Below are positions 35,467-43,941 of a stretch of DNA of 64,000 bases, one piece after another. This stretch comes from JBQTKD01 sp052386455. GTDB lineage: Bacteria; Actinomycetota; Actinomycetes; Sporichthyales; Sporichthyaceae. The position numbers were made by a program, and so were the translations under genes. The notes beneath the pieces are model-generated. The model saw only the letters and a list, made by a program, of their open reading frames with translations, was not told the DNA's origin and searched no databases. The stretch is from contig JBQTKD010000028.1 in the NCBI GenBank assembly GCA_052386455.1, positions 1 to 64,000 of the forward strand, read 5' to 3'. Every line of letters starts with the position of its first letter. Position 1 is the stretch's first letter.

Positions 35467-36057
35467 ATGACGACGGTTGCGGTCGACCAACGCGCGGGGA
35501 AGGCCCGCCGCTGGCGTGCCGCCCTGCGCCCGACCGCCGAGCCCGAGTCCGGTTCCCGGACGGGTCTCCTGCAGTTGACCGTGTTCGCGCTCGCGGGCAT
35601 GGCGGTGTGGTTCAGCGTCGTGGTGCTCAACAACGCGACGGACTTCCGCACCAACCGCGGGCTCGTCGAGGCGACGATCACCATGAAGGCGGTCATCGCG
35701 GAGCCCGGCAAGGGCGACGGACTCGAGTGGCGGGCCATGCCCGGCGACCTGGCCGGCCCGTTGTTCGGCGCAATCGTCGGGTACCAGGTGCTGATCGTGG
35801 CGAGCCTGTGGCGCGCAGTCGGCACCGGTGTCCGCGCGGTGCGCGGCCGTGCGGACCGGGCGCTGTTCGTGCGCCGGACGAACGCGGCCCTGATGCTTTT
35901 CCTCGGCCTGTTCTTCTTCTTCCTGGCCGGCGGCCTGTGGTTCGCCTACTGGCTGGCCCTCGGACCGGTGCAGCAGGTGCACCTGACTCTGCTGATCGTC
36001 GGTTTCCTGCTTGCCGTGCTGGTGAACGGCGTTTCCCCAGCGAGACAGGACACCTGA
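35467..36057 (+). CDS. DUF2165-like small integral membrane protein
   Basis: A 196-residue membrane protein with four predicted helices (about 37-56, 97-117, 140-160, 168-188). The VLNNATDFRTNRGLV motif after the first helix and a GLEWRAM segment before the second resemble DUF2165, a family of predicted small integral membrane proteins of unknown function. The ATG at 35467 has GGAGGAAGG four bases upstream. It lies downstream of the AfsA-like gene on the same strand and may share its promoter. It ends eight bases from the convergent enoyl-CoA hydratase gene. Confidence 0.65.
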   Translation: MTTVAVDQRAGKARRWRAALRPTAEPESGSRTGLLQLTVFALAGMAVWFSVVVLNNATDFRTNRGLVEATITMKAVIAEPGKGDGLEWRAMPGDLAGPLFGAIVGYQVLIVASLWRAVGTGVRAVRGRADRALFVRRTNAALMLFLGLFFFFLAGGLWFAYWLALGPVQQVHLTLLIVGFLLAVLVNGVSPARQDT

Positions 36058-36064
36058 CGCAGCG

Positions 36065-36826
36065 TCAGACCTGCCAGGCGGGCTTGCGCTTTTCGAGGAA
36101 GGCCGTCATGCCCTCCTTCGCCTCCGGCGAGGCGAACAGCGCTGCGGACAGCTTGGCGATGGCCTCGCCGTCCCGGTCGATCAAGTCGACGAGCTCGCGG
36201 CCGAGGAGCTTCTTCGTCTCGGCGAGCCCCTGCGGCGAAGCCTTCAGCAGTTCGCCCACGACTGCCTCGACGGCTGCATCGAGCTCGCCCGCCGGGACCG
36301 CCTGACTGATCAGGCCCGCGGCGGCGGCGGCGTGCGCGTCGAAGGTCTCGCCGGAGAGCAGCCAGCGGTGGGCCTTGCGCGGCTCCATGCGCGGCAGCAC
36401 CGTCAGCGAGATGATCGCCGGCGCGACGCCGATGCGGGCCTCGGTGAAGGCGAAGGTGATGTCGTCGCTGCCGATCACCACGTCGGCCGCGCCGAGGATG
36501 CCCAGGCCGCCGGCTCGTACCGGACCGGCAAGACGCACGACGACCGGCTTGGACAGCGCGGCGATGCGCCGCAGCATCCCGAGGAACTTCCCGGAGACCT
36601 GCTCCAGGCCGAGGGCCACCGCTTCCTTGAGGTCCATGCCGGCGCTGAACGTGGGGCCCTCGTGCGTCAACACCACGACCCGGGTGTGCGGGTCTGCCTC
36701 GGCGGCGTCGAGCGCCTCGAGGATGGCGTCCAGCATCGCCGTGGACAGCGCGTTGCGGTTGGCCGGGGAGTTGAGCCGCAGGGTCGTCGCGCCTGCGGTC
36801 GTCTCCACCAATACGAGCTCGCTCAC
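36065..36826 (-). CDS. Enoyl-CoA hydratase/isomerase
   Basis: A 253-residue crotonase-fold protein. The substrate CoA pocket is seen as TFSAGMDLKEA and the oxyanion-hole region as LAGPVRAGGLGILGAADVVI. One of the two catalytic glutamates is at the usual position in FTEARIGVAP; the other is not obvious, so it may be an isomerase-like member. It starts at a GTG that overlaps the FadB-like stop (GTGA) and is therefore the last gene of the beta-oxidation operon. The enzyme would hydrate or isomerise unsaturated acyl-CoA. Confidence 0.88.
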   Translation of the reverse strand: MSELVLVETTAGATTLRLNSPANRNALSTAMLDAILEALDAAEADPHTRVVVLTHEGPTFSAGMDLKEAVALGLEQVSGKFLGMLRRIAALSKPVVVRLAGPVRAGGLGILGAADVVIGSDDITFAFTEARIGVAPAIISLTVLPRMEPRKAHRWLLSGETFDAHAAAAAGLISQAVPAGELDAAVEAVVGELLKASPQGLAETKKLLGRELVDLIDRDGEAIAKLSAALFASPEAKEGMTAFLEKRKPAWQV

Positions 36827-39060
36827 GTCGGGAGGACCTTGCCCTCCGCGGCCGCGGCCACGAGCGACGCGGGCGGGGCGAACCGGTCGCCGAACTTCTT
36901 CGCGAGCTCGTTCGCGCGGGCGACGAAGCCCTCCGGGCCGCCGACGAGCGAGCGCGACGAGCGAGGGACGAGTGAGGAGCCCGAGTGATCGACGGGGGAG
37001 TACTGTGCGATGTACTGGACGACGCCGCCGGTCCAGGGCGGGAAGCCGATGCCCATGATCGAGCCGATGTTGGCCTCTTCGACGGAGCGGAGCACGCCTT
37101 CGTCGAAGCAGCGGATCGTCTCCAGGGACTCGATCATCAGCATGCGCTCCTGCAGTTCCGCCAAGCCCGCCTGGCCGAGCACGGGGACCTCGTTGTCGGC
37201 GCCGAACGCTTCGCGCAGGCCCGGCCAGATCCCGGTCTTCTTGCCGTCGACGTAGGAGTAGAAACCCTTGCCCGCGAACCTGCCGGGGCGGTCGAGCTCG
37301 TCGATCATCTTGTCGACGACCGCGTCTGCCGGGTGGCCGTGGCCGCCCATCACCGAGTTCTCCTTGTTGGCGTCGCGGATCTTGCGCATCAGCGTCAGGG
37401 TCAGTTCGTCGGACAGCGCGAGCGCCCCGACCGGGTACCCGGCCTGGGTGCAGGCCTGCTCGATCGTCTGCGGGTCCACGCCCTCGCCGACCATCGCCAG
37501 GGCCTCGTTGATGAAGGTGCCGATGACGCGGCTGGTGAAGAAGCCGGGGGAGTCGTTCACCAGGATCGGGGTCTTGCGAATCTGCTTGGCCAGGTCGAAC
37601 GCCTTGGCGAGGGTGGCCTCGGAGGTCTGCTTGCCGGAGATGATCTCCAGCAGCGGCATCTTGTCCACCGGCGAGAAGAAGTGCAGGCCGATGAAGTCCT
37701 CGGAGCGCTTCACGCCTTCGGCGAGACCGGTGATCGGCAGGCTCGAGGTGTTCGAGCCGAGCACGGCGTCCGGCGCAACGAGGTGCTCGATCTCGGCGAA
37801 CACCTTGTGCTTGAGCTCGGGGTTCTCGAAGACGGCCTCGATGACGAGGTCCGCGCCGGCGACGTCTTCGGGCCTGTCGGTCGGCGTGATCAGGGCGAGC
37901 AGCGCGTCGGCCGCCTCCTGCGTGGACTTCCCGCGCGAAACGGCCTTCTTGACCAGGCTTTCGGAGTACGCCTTGCCCTTCTGCGCACCTTCGAGGGTGA
38001 CGTCCTTGAGGACGACCTCGATGCCCGCCTTCGCGCACGTGTACGCGATGCCGGCGCCCATCATTCCGGCGCCGAGGACCGCGACCTTCCTGGCCTTGTA
38101 GACCTCGTGGCCCTTGGGCCGGCTGCCGCCGCTGTTCACGAACTGCATGTCGAAGAAGAACGCCTTGATCATGTTCTTCGAGACCTGACCGACCGCGAGT
38201 TCGACGAGGTACTGGGTCTCGACCTTGCACGCGTTGTCGAAGTCGATCTGCGCGCCCTCGACGGCCGCGGACAGGATCTTCACCGGTGCGGGCATCGGAG
38301 CGCCCTTGATCTGCTTGCGCAGGTTGGCCGGGAAGGCCGGCAGGTTCGCCGCAAGCGCCGGGGTGGACGGGGTGCCGCCGGGAATCTTGTAGCCCTTGAC
38401 GTCCCAGGGCTGCTGCGCCTTGGGGTTCTCCTTGATCCACGCCTTGGCGTCGGCGAGCATCTGCTCGGGCGTGTCGACGACCGCGTGCACGAGGCCGTTC
38501 TTCAGGGCGTCGGCGGGGCTGTACCGCTGGCCCTGCAGGAGCACGTTCATCAGCGCGTCCTGAATGCCCATCAGGCGCACCGTGCGGGTGACGCCGCCGG
38601 CGCCGGGCAGCAGGCCGAGACCCACCTCGGGCAGGCCGATCTGGCTGCCCTTGGCGTTCAACGCGATGCGGTGGTGCGCGGCCAGGCAGATCTCGTACCC
38701 GCCGCCGAGCGCCGCGCCGTTGATGGCGGCGACGACCGGCTTGCCGAGGGTCTCGTAGCGGCGCAGTTGGCGCTTGATGTTGTCGACGCCCGCGCTGATC
38801 TGCGCGGCGTCCTCGCGGCGCATCTCGAGGATCTCGTTGAGGTTGCCGCCGGCGAAGAAGGTCTTCTTCGCCGAGGTGATCACGACGCCGGCGATGGAGT
38901 CCTTCTCGGCCTCGAGGCGGTCGTTCACCTGCGTGATCGACTCGACCCAGGCGACGTTCATCGTGTTCGCCGAGCCGGCCGGGTCGTCCATCGTGAGCAC
39001 GACGATCCCGTCGGCGTCCTGCTCCCACTTGATGGTGCCCAGCGTGTCCTGCCCTGCCAT
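36823..39060 (-). CDS. fadB: FadB-like 3-hydroxyacyl-CoA dehydrogenase/enoyl-CoA hydratase
   Basis: A 745-residue bifunctional enzyme. Residues 1-300 are a crotonase domain (GAALGGGYEICLAAHHR, then GSQIGLPEVGLGLLPGAGG, which contains the catalytic glutamates). Residues about 330-510 are the NAD-binding dehydrogenase domain (KVAVLGAGMMGAGIAY) and the remainder its C-terminal helical domains. It performs hydration and oxidation of acyl-CoA in fatty-acid degradation with the thiolase encoded just upstream. Residues 688-706 are a Ser/Arg-rich insertion absent from typical relatives and encoded by a repeat-like DNA segment. It starts 41 bases after the thiolase stop. Confidence 0.95.
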   Translation of the reverse strand: MAGQDTLGTIKWEQDADGIVVLTMDDPAGSANTMNVAWVESITQVNDRLEAEKDSIAGVVITSAKKTFFAGGNLNEILEMRREDAAQISAGVDNIKRQLRRYETLGKPVVAAINGAALGGGYEICLAAHHRIALNAKGSQIGLPEVGLGLLPGAGGVTRTVRLMGIQDALMNVLLQGQRYSPADALKNGLVHAVVDTPEQMLADAKAWIKENPKAQQPWDVKGYKIPGGTPSTPALAANLPAFPANLRKQIKGAPMPAPVKILSAAVEGAQIDFDNACKVETQYLVELAVGQVSKNMIKAFFFDMQFVNSGGSRPKGHEVYKARKVAVLGAGMMGAGIAYTCAKAGIEVVLKDVTLEGAQKGKAYSESLVKKAVSRGKSTQEAADALLALITPTDRPEDVAGADLVIEAVFENPELKHKVFAEIEHLVAPDAVLGSNTSSLPITGLAEGVKRSEDFIGLHFFSPVDKMPLLEIISGKQTSEATLAKAFDLAKQIRKTPILVNDSPGFFTSRVIGTFINEALAMVGEGVDPQTIEQACTQAGYPVGALALSDELTLTLMRKIRDANKENSVMGGHGHPADAVVDKMIDELDRPGRFAGKGFYSYVDGKKTGIWPGLREAFGADNEVPVLGQAGLAELQERMLMIESLETIRCFDEGVLRSVEEANIGSIMGIGFPPWTGGVVQYIAQYSPVDHSGSSLVPRSSRSLVGGPEGFVARANELAKKFGDRFAPPASLVAAAAEGKVLPT
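36943..36999. repeat. GAGCGAG-rich element inserted in frame in fadB
   Basis: This 57-base segment encodes the extra residues 688-706 of the FadB-like enzyme between VQYIAQY and GGPEGF. On the plus strand it is a run of GACGAGCGAG/GACGAGTGAG units, similar to the GAGCGAG elements at 34539 and 35364. It looks like a dispersed palindromic element tolerated in frame. Confidence 0.55.
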
Positions 39061-39101
39061 CAGTCAGTTACCTCTCGTAGCAGCTTCGAAGTGACGCAGT
39101 G

Positions 39102-40328
39102 TCAGACTCGCTCGACGATCGTTGCGATGCCCATGCCGCCACCCACGCAGAGGGTGATCAGGCCGTAGCGCCCGCCGGTGCGGTGCAGTTCGTCGATCAC
39201 GGTGCCGAGCAGCATCGCGCCGGTGGCGCCGAGCGGGTGCCCCATGGCGATGGAGCCGCCGTTGACGTTGACCTTGGCCTCGAACTCTTCGTCGGACAGG
39301 CCCATGTCCTTGGCGAAGCGCATCGGTACCGAGGCGAAGGCCTCGTTGACCTCGTAGAGGTCGATGTCGTCGATGGTGAGGCCCGCCTTCAGCAGTGCCT
39401 TGCGGGCCGCCGGCGCCGGGCCGGTCAGCATGATCGAGGCGTCCGAGCCGCTGACGGCGGTGGACACGATGCGGGCCCGCGGCACCAGGCCGAGCTCGCT
39501 GCCGACGGCCTCGCTGCCGACGAGCACCAGTGCGGAGCCGTCGACGATGCCCGAGGAGTTCCCCGGGTGGTGGACGTGGACGACCTTCTCGACCCAGTGG
39601 TACTTCTGCAGGATCACCGCGTCGAAGCCGCCGAGTTCGCCCATCATTTCGAAGGACGCGCTGAGCTTGCCCATGGACTCCACGCTCGCGTCCGGGCGGA
39701 TGGTCTCGTCGTGGTCGAGCACGACGACGCCGTTGCGGTCCCGGACCGGGATCACGGAGTTGGCGAACGCACCGTTGGCCCACGCCTTCGCGGAGCGCTC
39801 GTGCGAGCGGACGGCGAAGCGGTCCACGTCCTCGCGGCTCCAGCCCTCGAGGGTCGCGATGAGGTCGGCGCCGATGCCCTGCGGGACGAACGCGGTCTCG
39901 TAGTTCGTCTCGGCGTCCAGCGCCCACGCGCCGCCGTCGCTGCCCATCTTCACCCGCGACATGGACTCGACGCCGCCGGAGATCACGAGGTCCTCCATGC
40001 CGGAGCGAACCTTCTGGGCGGCCAGGTTCACGGCCTCGAGGCCCGAGGCGCAGAAGCGGTTGATCTGCAGACCGGCGACGGTCTCCGGCAGGCCCGCCAC
40101 GAGCGCGACGGTCTTGGCGATGTCCATGCCCTGATCGCCGATGGGGGTGACGCAGCCGAGCACGAGGTCGTCGATGCGATCGGTGTCCAGACCGGGGTGC
40201 CGCCGACGCAGTTCGTCGACCAAGCCGACGACCAGCGAGACCGGCTTCACCGTGTGCAGCGAACCGGTGTTCTTGCCCCGGCCGCGGGGAGTGCGGATCG
40301 CGTCGTAGACGAACGCTTCGGTGCTCAT
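39102..40328 (-). CDS. fadA: Acetyl-CoA acyltransferase (thiolase)
   Basis: A 408-residue thiolase with the acylation cysteine in INRFCASGLEAVN (near residue 93), the NEAFA motif and the C-terminal GGSIAMGHPLGATGA and LCVGGGMG motifs carrying the catalytic His and Cys. It cleaves 3-ketoacyl-CoA to acetyl-CoA in beta-oxidation. It is the first gene of the operon, with GGGAGG eight bases before the ATG at 40328. Confidence 0.95.
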   Translation of the reverse strand: MSTEAFVYDAIRTPRGRGKNTGSLHTVKPVSLVVGLVDELRRRHPGLDTDRIDDLVLGCVTPIGDQGMDIAKTVALVAGLPETVAGLQINRFCASGLEAVNLAAQKVRSGMEDLVISGGVESMSRVKMGSDGGAWALDAETNYETAFVPQGIGADLIATLEGWSREDVDRFAVRSHERSAKAWANGAFANSVIPVRDRNGVVVLDHDETIRPDASVESMGKLSASFEMMGELGGFDAVILQKYHWVEKVVHVHHPGNSSGIVDGSALVLVGSEAVGSELGLVPRARIVSTAVSGSDASIMLTGPAPAARKALLKAGLTIDDIDLYEVNEAFASVPMRFAKDMGLSDEEFEAKVNVNGGSIAMGHPLGATGAMLLGTVIDELHRTGGRYGLITLCVGGGMGIATIVERV

Positions 40329-40641
40329 GCGCGTGGCCTCCCAGACGGCTGTGTCGATCGATGCCGAGTGCGTCGCATCGACGAAGTGACTCGCGAGTAG
40401 CCTAGCTCGCCGTGTTAGCTGACGTAAACGTGGCGCGGGAGTCGTCGGAGAGAACGTACGGGCCGTGCGGAGGGATTCCCCAATGCCCGGCTTGCCCCGG
40501 TATGGGGGAGCTCCGCCGGGGGCGGCGTGTCACGGACGGACCAAGGGGGAGAAATGGCCCCCGAACGTCACAGGTCTCGCATAAGTAAGTTGCCTACGAT
40601 TTCCACAACGCGGGCAGACCTGGACAAACGAGGAGCAGCAC
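40329..40641. other. Divergent intergenic region, thiolase and metallopeptidase
   Basis: No gene is seen in these 313 bases. There is a ten-base palindrome ACTCGCGAGT at 40389-40398 about 60 bases before the thiolase start, which could be an operator. A GGGGG/CCCCC hairpin at 40545-40562 lies in the likely leader of the metallopeptidase gene. GAGGAG seven bases before its ATG is a strong ribosome site. I looked for a riboswitch and found no convincing match. Confidence 0.4.
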
Positions 40642-42558
40642 ATGCGGGTTACCGGGCGGCGTCGAGGTCTGGGTGCAGTCGGAGTGTCGCTCGGCGTGGC
40701 CGGGCTGGTGGGAGCCGCTCTGGTCGGCGTGCCGACGCAGCAGGTCTCGGCCGCGGAGGACGCGGCTCACGCGGCCGAGGACGGCCATGGGCACGGGCAC
40801 AGCGGTCTGATCCCGATGGGCGGGGACATGGCCATCCTGCATCCCGAGGGGACCTTCAGCCTCTCGCCGCAACTGGCCGGGATGCTCGGGCGCGACACGA
40901 TCGACATCCCCGGGCTGACCAAGCTGCAGACGGCGCTGTCCAAGCCCGCGGTCGTGGGCGGGGCAACTCCGCCGGTCGGCACGAAGCTCCTGTGGCCCGC
41001 CATCGACGCGACGAATCCCAGCGTGCTCGGGATCTACCTCAAGGAATACGAGCTCAAGGGCGTCGGCAAGAAGGTCGAGGTCTGGGTGGCCTCGGGCACG
41101 GATCTGACCTCGGTGGGCACTGCCTTCCCGGAGGGGGACTGCCGCAACGACGGCAAGAGCACCGTCGTGTCCACCGAGCAGGTCAAGGGCCTGATCGACG
41201 AGTTCGACAACAACATGTTCCCGAAGGAGACCAAGGTCTTCTCGACGCCCATGGACCGTGCGGGGACGCAGACCATCCCCGGCCTCGCGGCGGCGGGCAT
41301 CAGCTTCGCCGGCAGCGGAGACAAGACCGTCACGCTCGTCGACAACGTTCGCGACGAGAACTTCTACGACTTCCCGAAGAACAAGACCTACGTGGCCGGT
41401 TTCTTCGCGCCGATCTTCAACGTGCTGACCGACCGCAACGTGATGACCATCGACGCGTTCGACTGGGAGCACCGCACGGGCGTCGCTCCCAAGGACGAGC
41501 CGAACACGGATCTGTGCAAGTCCCGTCCGGCCCGGCCGCGCGCCTACGAAGGCGTGTTCGCGCACGAGTGGCAGCACCTGCTGCAGGGCTACACCGACGA
41601 GAACGAGACCACCTGGCTGAACGAGGGCCTGTCGGACTATGCGATCAACCTGGTGGGCTACGGAAAGACCACCCGTGGGATCGACGAAAAGGGCGCCGAG
41701 TCTCACCTGTACTGCTTCCAGGGATTCGGCATCGTCAAGGGCGCGAGCAACCCGAACCCGAGCGACTGCGGAGGCCCGCAGAATTCGCTGACCCTCTGGC
41801 AGGACGAGGGCTCGGGCGCCGAGGTGCTCGCCGACTACGGCATCGCCTGGTCGTTCCTGCTGTTCCTGGCGGACCGGTACGGCGAGGAGATCATCACCAA
41901 ACTGCACAACGACGGCGCCAACCAGGGCCTGGGTAGCGTGGCGGCCGCGCTCGAGGAGCTTGCACCCAAGGCAAAGCTGGCGGACGTGCTGCACGACTTC
42001 CAGGTGATGAACCTACTGGACCGCTTTGCGAGCGCCACCGGTGCCACCGTCTCCGGCATCGACGTCAAGCGCATCACCACCAAGAGCCTCAACGCGACGG
42101 TGAACCTGAAGAACCCGGCCGCGTACGACCTGCCCGGTGCCGCCCCGAACGGCGCGGACTACGTGCTGCTGCGCGACGGCGAGAAGACCATCGGCGGCAA
42201 GGCGCTGAAGTCGCTGTCCTTCGAGGGTGCGAAGACCGTCGCCGCGAGCTCGGCCGGCAGCGGGGACGTCACCATCCCCCCGCAGAGCAGCGAGGAAGTC
42301 GCCGAGGTCGAGAACTGGCACCTCACTCTCGTCGGTCTGGACACCAAGACCAACCGGATCCTGGTGAAGACCTTCGGCAAGGGCTTCTCCCACAAGGCCA
42401 ACGCCAAGGACCTGAAGGCCTTCGCCTCCTTCCCGACCGTCGTCGCGATCGTCGCGCACGACGCCCTGGCCGACGTCGCCTCCCAGGTGACCGTCTACGC
42501 GCCGTACAAGCTGGTTGCGAACGGCAAGGAGCAGGAGGGCGGCGGCCTCCAGCCGTAG
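40642..42558 (+). CDS. Secreted zinc metallopeptidase
   Basis: A 638-residue protein with a signal peptide at about residues 1-38 (Arg-rich start, Gly/Val/Leu core, VSAAED cleavage area). A His-rich GHGHGHSG stretch follows, which could bind metal. The zinc-peptidase motif HEWQH is at residues 308-312 and the third-ligand candidate Glu328 is in WLNEGLSDY, a gluzincin layout similar to peptidase family M30 (hyicolysin). The C-terminal third is a probable beta domain. It is exported and should degrade extracellular protein or modify the cell surface. It is a single-gene transcript with its own terminator. Confidence 0.8.
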   Translation: MRVTGRRRGLGAVGVSLGVAGLVGAALVGVPTQQVSAAEDAAHAAEDGHGHGHSGLIPMGGDMAILHPEGTFSLSPQLAGMLGRDTIDIPGLTKLQTALSKPAVVGGATPPVGTKLLWPAIDATNPSVLGIYLKEYELKGVGKKVEVWVASGTDLTSVGTAFPEGDCRNDGKSTVVSTEQVKGLIDEFDNNMFPKETKVFSTPMDRAGTQTIPGLAAAGISFAGSGDKTVTLVDNVRDENFYDFPKNKTYVAGFFAPIFNVLTDRNVMTIDAFDWEHRTGVAPKDEPNTDLCKSRPARPRAYEGVFAHEWQHLLQGYTDENETTWLNEGLSDYAINLVGYGKTTRGIDEKGAESHLYCFQGFGIVKGASNPNPSDCGGPQNSLTLWQDEGSGAEVLADYGIAWSFLLFLADRYGEEIITKLHNDGANQGLGSVAAALEELAPKAKLADVLHDFQVMNLLDRFASATGATVSGIDVKRITTKSLNATVNLKNPAAYDLPGAAPNGADYVLLRDGEKTIGGKALKSLSFEGAKTVAASSAGSGDVTIPPQSSEEVAEVENWHLTLVGLDTKTNRILVKTFGKGFSHKANAKDLKAFASFPTVVAIVAHDALADVASQVTVYAPYKLVANGKEQEGGGLQP

Positions 42559-42564
42559 CCCCGA

Positions 42565-42606
42565 GCAACGCGTCCGCCCACCCTTCGGGGGGAGCGGGCG
42601 CGTTGC
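42565..42606 (+). terminator. Hairpin terminator after metallopeptidase gene
   Basis: GCAACGCG and CGCGTTGC form the base of a long stem with further CCGC/GCGG pairing around a CCCTTCGGGG-type loop, directly followed by CCTTTAA. It starts seven bases after the stop. Confidence 0.8.
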
Positions 42607-42653
42607 CCTTTAACGGTGCGACCGGTGCAGGTGGTGAACGGTAGGTTCTGGGC

Positions 42654-43931
42654 ATGCACGATGCGCGCGAACTCGTAGACCTCGGCGACGAGGCGGTCCG
42701 GCGGCTGGCGCGGCGGGGGTACACCCTCGACCTGGCGCCGCTGCGGGACCTGTTGACGGCCCGCAACACGGCTATTCGCACCGGCGACGAACTGCGCGCG
42801 GAGTCCAAGCGCATTGCCGCCGAGGTGGGCAGGGCGGCCAAGGCCGGCGGCGACGTCGAAGCGCTCAAGGAGACCGCACGCGAGCTCAAGGACCAGATCA
42901 AGGCCGCCGAGGACGACGTCGATCGGCTGGCGGGCGAGCTGACCGAGGTGCTGCTCGGCATCCCTAACTTCCCGTCGGCGGCCGCGCCGGACGGGAAGTC
43001 GGAGGCCGACGCCGTCGAAGTACGCCGCTGGGGCACGCCGCCAGAGTTCGACTTCACCCCGCTCGACCACGTCGACATCGGCGAAGGGCTGGGCATCCTC
43101 GACTTCGGCCGGGCCACCAAGCTGTCGGGCCCGCGGTTCTCGGTCGCCCGTGGTGCCGGCGCCGCACTGGAGCGGGCGCTGGCGTCGTTCTTCCTAGACC
43201 TGCACACGCGGCGGCACGGCTACGTCGAATACTCGGTGCCGAACCTGGTGAACCGAGCCACGATGACCGGCACCGGGCAGCTGCCCAAGTTCGCCGAAGA
43301 CCTGTTCGCCACCGCCGCCGGGGACCGGGAGCTGTTTCTGATCCCCACGGCCGAGGTGCCGCTGACCAACCTGCACGCCGACGAGATCCTCAACGCCGGC
43401 GATCTGCCCTTCGCCTACACCGCCCACACGCCGTGCTATCGCTCGGAGGCCGGCTCCTACGGGCGGGACACCCGCGGCATCCTGCGGCTGCACCAGTTCG
43501 CCAAGGTGGAGCTGGTGCGGATCTGCACGGCGGACACGTCGAACGAACAGCTCGAACTGATGGTGAGCCACGCCGAGGCCTGCCTGACCGAGCTCGGTCT
43601 GGCGCACCGCACGATCCGCCTGGCCGCGGGAGACATGGGCTTTTCGGCACAGCTGACCTACGACATCGAGGTGTGGCTGCCCAGCCAGCAGACCTACCGC
43701 GAGATCTCGTCGTGCTCGGACTGCAGCACGTTCCAGGCCCGGCGGGCGGGCATCCGGGTCCGCGAGCAGGGTGGCAAGCCCACCCCCGCGGCTACCCTGA
43801 ACGGCTCAGGACTCCCCATCGGACGCACGATGGCCGCGATCCTGGAGCAGTACCAGCAGGCGGACGGCTCGGTGACGGTGCCGGACGCTCTGGTGCCGTA
43901 CCTGGGAGTCAAGTCGCTGCAACGGCCATAA
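42654..43931 (+). CDS. serS: Seryl-tRNA synthetase, atypical N-terminus
   Basis: A 425-residue class II synthetase. An N-terminal coiled-coil arm (about 30-105) is followed by the catalytic core with motif 2 YRSEAGSYGRDTRG, a serine-binding TAEVPLTN loop and motif 3 NGSGLPIGRTMAAI. It charges tRNA-Ser with serine. The start (MHDARELVDLGDEAVRRLARRGY) differs from the MIDLRLLREDP-type start of the usual actinobacterial SerRS, so this could be a second, specialised copy. A lyase gene follows after 10 bases, which is not a housekeeping context. Relatives such as VlmL of valanimycin synthesis supply seryl-tRNA to natural-product enzymes. Confidence 0.9.
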   Translation: MHDARELVDLGDEAVRRLARRGYTLDLAPLRDLLTARNTAIRTGDELRAESKRIAAEVGRAAKAGGDVEALKETARELKDQIKAAEDDVDRLAGELTEVLLGIPNFPSAAAPDGKSEADAVEVRRWGTPPEFDFTPLDHVDIGEGLGILDFGRATKLSGPRFSVARGAGAALERALASFFLDLHTRRHGYVEYSVPNLVNRATMTGTGQLPKFAEDLFATAAGDRELFLIPTAEVPLTNLHADEILNAGDLPFAYTAHTPCYRSEAGSYGRDTRGILRLHQFAKVELVRICTADTSNEQLELMVSHAEACLTELGLAHRTIRLAAGDMGFSAQLTYDIEVWLPSQQTYREISSCSDCSTFQARRAGIRVREQGGKPTPAATLNGSGLPIGRTMAAILEQYQQADGSVTVPDALVPYLGVKSLQRP

Positions 43932-43941
43932 GGGGTCATCG

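Noticed and set aside
35363..35470. 35-codon frame starting at the second 19-base repeat
   Set aside because: Its sequence is mainly the repeat plus Arg-rich filler and the ribosome site is weak; listed as a repeat instead.
36943..36999. The fadB insertion considered as an intein or frameshift
   Set aside because: It is only 57 bases, keeps the frame and has no splicing motifs.
40329..40641. Possible c-di-AMP (ydaO) riboswitch before the secreted metallopeptidase
   Set aside because: G-rich hairpins are present but the conserved ydaO core could not be matched.
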